Origin: Acidimicrobiia bacterium
Lineage (GTDB): Bacteria; Actinomycetota; Acidimicrobiia; Spongiisociales; UBA4744
DNA: 41,749 bases
Assembly (NCBI GenBank): GCA_029863625.1
Contig: JAOTUY010000024.1
Location: 1 to 41,749, forward strand
Direction of reading: 5' to 3'
This document shows, piece after piece, positions 39,962 to 41,749 of the stretch (positions are counted from its first letter, which is position 1; each line of letters opens with the position of its first letter). Both the position numbers and the translations under genes were made by a program. The notes beneath the pieces were generated by a model that worked only from the letters and a program-made list of their open reading frames with translations, ran no database searches and had not been told where the DNA came from.

Positions 39962-40017
39962 GAGCCACGAACCCCGACCTACGAGGCACCAAGTACCAAG
40001 TACCAAGTACCAAGTAC
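39962..40017. repeat. 7-base-period repeat, site E
   Basis: Eight units in register: GAGCCAC, GAACCCC, GACCTAC, GAGGCAC, then four exact CAAGTAC units. It begins ten bases after the operon terminator and ends 31 bases before the acyl-CoA dehydrogenase start. It is the purest array of the family in the window. Confidence 0.85.
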
Positions 40018-40048
40018 GGCGGCATAGCCGCCTCTCTAGGATGACCCC

Positions 40049-41251
40049 ATGACGCCTTCCTCTTTCCTCGCCGATCTTCTGGCCACCGCTCGCGAGTTCC
40101 TTGCTCGGGAAGTGATCCCCCTCGAACCTCTCTTCCTGACGGGGTCCCACGACGAGCTTGAACCCGAAGTGACCCGGGTTCGTTCCCTCACCAAGAAGAT
40201 GGGGATGTGGGCCCCGGCACTTCCCAAAGAAGTTGGAGGAGCCGGGATGTCGCTCGTCGAGTTCGCTCACCTGAGCGAGGAGCTCGGCCGTACTCCGCTC
40301 GGTCACTACGTGTGCAACGCCCAGGCGCCCGACGTGGGGAACATGGAACTGCTACTTGGTTTTGGGAGCGACGAGCAGAAGGAACGCTGGCTCAAACCGC
40401 TGGTAGCCGGCGACATCCGCAGCTCGTTTTCGATGACCGAACCCGGCCATGCCGGCTCCAATCCCACCTGGATGTCGACTACCGCCCTGCGCGATGGCGA
40501 CGAGTACATCCTCAATGGGGACAAGTGGTTCACCAGCGCCGCCGACGGCGCCGCGTTCACCATCGTCATGGCCGTTACCAACCCCGAGGCCGATCGTTAC
40601 CGAAGGGCCAGTCAGATCATCGTGCCGATGGGAACCCCCGGCTTCACCCGGGTGCGTAACACGCCGGTGATGGGGGACACGGGGAGCGGCTGGGCCAGCC
40701 ACTCGGAGGTCTCCTTCAACGATTGCCGGGTTCCGATCACCAATCGGATCGGTGAGGAAGGCGCTGGTTTCGTGCTGGCCCAGGAGCGTTTGGGCCCGGG
40801 CCGGATTCACCACACGATGCGCTGGATCGGGATTTGCGAGCGAGCTATTGAGCTCATGTGTCGGTATGCCATTGATCGAGAGCTGGCGCCGGGTCGCCCG
40901 CTGGCCACCCGCCAGGTCGTCCAGCACTGGATCGCCGACAGCCGGGCCGAGACCAATGCCGCCCGGCTGATGGTGCTCGACGCGGCTCAGAAGCTCGAGG
41001 AGGGCGGTAACAAGGCGGCCCGGGCCGAGATCTCAGCCATCAAGTTCTTCGTGGCCAATGTCCTCCAGCGAGTGCTCGATCGGGCCGTTCAGGTCCACGG
41101 CGGAATGGGCATGACCGACTACACCCCGCTGGCCTTCTGGTATCGCCACGAGCGGGCCGGTCGAATCTACGACGGGGCCGACGAGGTGCACCGCAACGTG
41201 GTTGCCCGGGTCGAGCTCGCCAAACACGGTTCGGTTGACCTGCGCGGGTAG
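40049..41251 (+). CDS. Acyl-CoA dehydrogenase
   Basis: The 400-residue flavoprotein has the ACAD order: a helical N-domain, the FAD-binding strand region SSFSMTEPGHAGSNPTWMST and YILNGDKWFTSAADGAAF, then the C-terminal helices with VLDRAVQVHGGMGMTDYTPL, AFWYRHERAGRIYDGADEVH and RNVVARVELAKHG. It would introduce the first double bond in beta-oxidation of an acyl-CoA. The YEGT catalytic site of short/medium-chain enzymes reads YDGA, so the catalytic base is probably on another helix, as in long-chain or isovaleryl-CoA dehydrogenases. It follows the liv operon but is separated by a terminator and repeat site E. Confidence 0.93.
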   Translation: MTPSSFLADLLATAREFLAREVIPLEPLFLTGSHDELEPEVTRVRSLTKKMGMWAPALPKEVGGAGMSLVEFAHLSEELGRTPLGHYVCNAQAPDVGNMELLLGFGSDEQKERWLKPLVAGDIRSSFSMTEPGHAGSNPTWMSTTALRDGDEYILNGDKWFTSAADGAAFTIVMAVTNPEADRYRRASQIIVPMGTPGFTRVRNTPVMGDTGSGWASHSEVSFNDCRVPITNRIGEEGAGFVLAQERLGPGRIHHTMRWIGICERAIELMCRYAIDRELAPGRPLATRQVVQHWIADSRAETNAARLMVLDAAQKLEEGGNKAARAEISAIKFFVANVLQRVLDRAVQVHGGMGMTDYTPLAFWYRHERAGRIYDGADEVHRNVVARVELAKHGSVDLRG

Positions 41252-41380
41252 GTATCCGGCGAAACGTACATGTGAACTGTCGTTTACAAATCCCAATCCC
41301 GGGAAGCTTTCCGACTCGACGATGGTAGCAACGACCCAATAGTGGCCTTCTTGAGACCTGGGCCGATCCGTACTTTGCAA

Positions 41381-41420
41381 TAGTGAATGATCATTAACTA
41401 TTGTGGATGGGTGATCACCC
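41381..41420 (+). promoter_or_regulatory. Two TGATCA-centred palindromes upstream of an acyl-CoA dehydrogenase gene
   Basis: TAGTGAATGATCATTAACTA (41381-41400) is a near-perfect 20-bp palindrome (18 of 20 positions). GGGTGATCACCC (41409-41420) is a perfect 12-bp one. Both have TGATCA at the centre and the centres are 24 bases apart. They lie 25-64 bases ahead of the start at 41445, a good position for a TetR- or FadR-type acyl-CoA-sensing repressor. No regulator is visible in the window. Confidence 0.55.
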
Positions 41421-41444
41421 GGTCGAGTGTGAGGGGATGTGCCA

Positions 41445-41749
41445 ATGACGGACACGGTCAAGGGCGAGCAGGCGGAGGCGGTAGTGGCCGAGCGCCTCGA
41501 GCAATTGCTGGCCGAATATGAGCCGGACACGGAGCCCCGGGAGTTCTGGGGCAGGCAATACGACCTCGGTCTCGCCTGGGTCCAGTTTCCGGAAGGCTTT
41601 GGAGGCCTCGGCGTCAGCCCCAGGTTCCAATCGGTGGTGAACCAGGCAATCGAGAATGTCGGGGCGCCGATCTGGAACCGCGAATTGAACCTGCTCGGCA
41701 TTGGCATGGGCGCAGGTGTTCTCGCCGCCCACGGTACCGATGAGCAGCG
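41445..41749 (+). CDS. Acyl-CoA dehydrogenase, 5' part only
   Basis: From ATG 41445 (purine-rich GAGGGGA upstream) the frame is open to the window end, about 101 residues. It contains FWGRQYDLGLAWVQFPEGFG, then GLGVSPRFQSVVNQAIENVG and LLGIGMGAGVLAAHGTDEQ. This is the N-terminal helical domain of an acyl-CoA dehydrogenase, a second copy beside the one at 40049-41251. Tandem ACAD genes often form a two-subunit enzyme in actinobacteria, which would be testable with the missing part. Confidence 0.87.
   Translation, partial: MTDTVKGEQAEAVVAERLEQLLAEYEPDTEPREFWGRQYDLGLAWVQFPEGFGGLGVSPRFQSVVNQAIENVGAPIWNRELNLLGIGMGAGVLAAHGTDEQ

Noticed and set aside
39990..40017. CRISPR-like array
   Set aside because: The repeats are 7 bases long with no spacers and no cas gene is present, so this is a short tandem repeat.

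Overview
The window is GC-rich and reads as one chromosome segment of an actinobacterium, most probably an uncultured member of class Acidimicrobiia. The taxon is inferred. The supporting genes are a bacterial proteasome activator (Bpa), a deazaflavin (F420)-type nitroreductase, a DUF2342 zinc protease, a WS/DGAT acyltransferase, a relic of an F420-type luciferase-like oxidoreductase and many acyl-CoA enzymes. GTG and TTG starts and 1-4 base stop/start overlaps are common.

Region 1 (1-6.7 kb) holds a pseudo-receiver-like protein, then a minus-strand run: MDR oxidoreductase, EamA exporter, WS/DGAT, and a coupled FAD amine oxidoreductase plus ornithine cyclodeaminase/mu-crystallin pair. It ends at a tRNA-Arg(CCU). 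Region 2 (6.8-15.4 kb) is accessory and decaying. A tyrosine recombinase is followed by relics of a cupin, a DHFR-like protein, an alpha/beta hydrolase, a luciferase-like oxidoreductase and an alcohol dehydrogenase. Intact genes between them encode a two-domain VOC protein, a methyltransferase, a small two-helix membrane protein and, most unusually, a membrane-anchored Hcp-like protein with no other type VI secretion gene in view.

Region 3 (15.4-32.8 kb) is core-like: GNAT, HAD phosphatase, a NYN endonuclease with two LOTUS domains, an F420-type nitroreductase and a glycine-rich RRM protein. Next is a plus-strand run of tyrosine phenol-lyase, PabB-PabC fusion and an orphan MalK-like ATPase with altered catalytic motifs. 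Nitrobindin, a CLC protein with CBS and TrkA-C-like domains, a histidine-kinase relic beside bpa, an excisionase-type HTH protein, a DUF2342 protease overlapping an HtrA protease, and MoaE complete it.

Region 4 (33-41.7 kb) is a tightly overlapping operon, livF-livG-acyl-CoA synthetase-livH-livM-livK, followed by two acyl-CoA dehydrogenase genes, the second cut by the window end. Together they suggest uptake of a carboxylic acid, CoA activation and beta-oxidation.

Two kinds of non-coding structure recur. GC-rich palindromic blocks lie at about 71-126, 17.88-18.0 kb and 32.76-32.87 kb. A degenerate repeat with a strict 7-base period (about CCAAGTA or its complement) occupies at least five gene boundaries (17.8, 24.7, 27.5, 29.6 and 40.0 kb). 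Two of these sites are arranged as head-to-head inverted arms. All family calls come from reading motifs by eye; no database search was possible.
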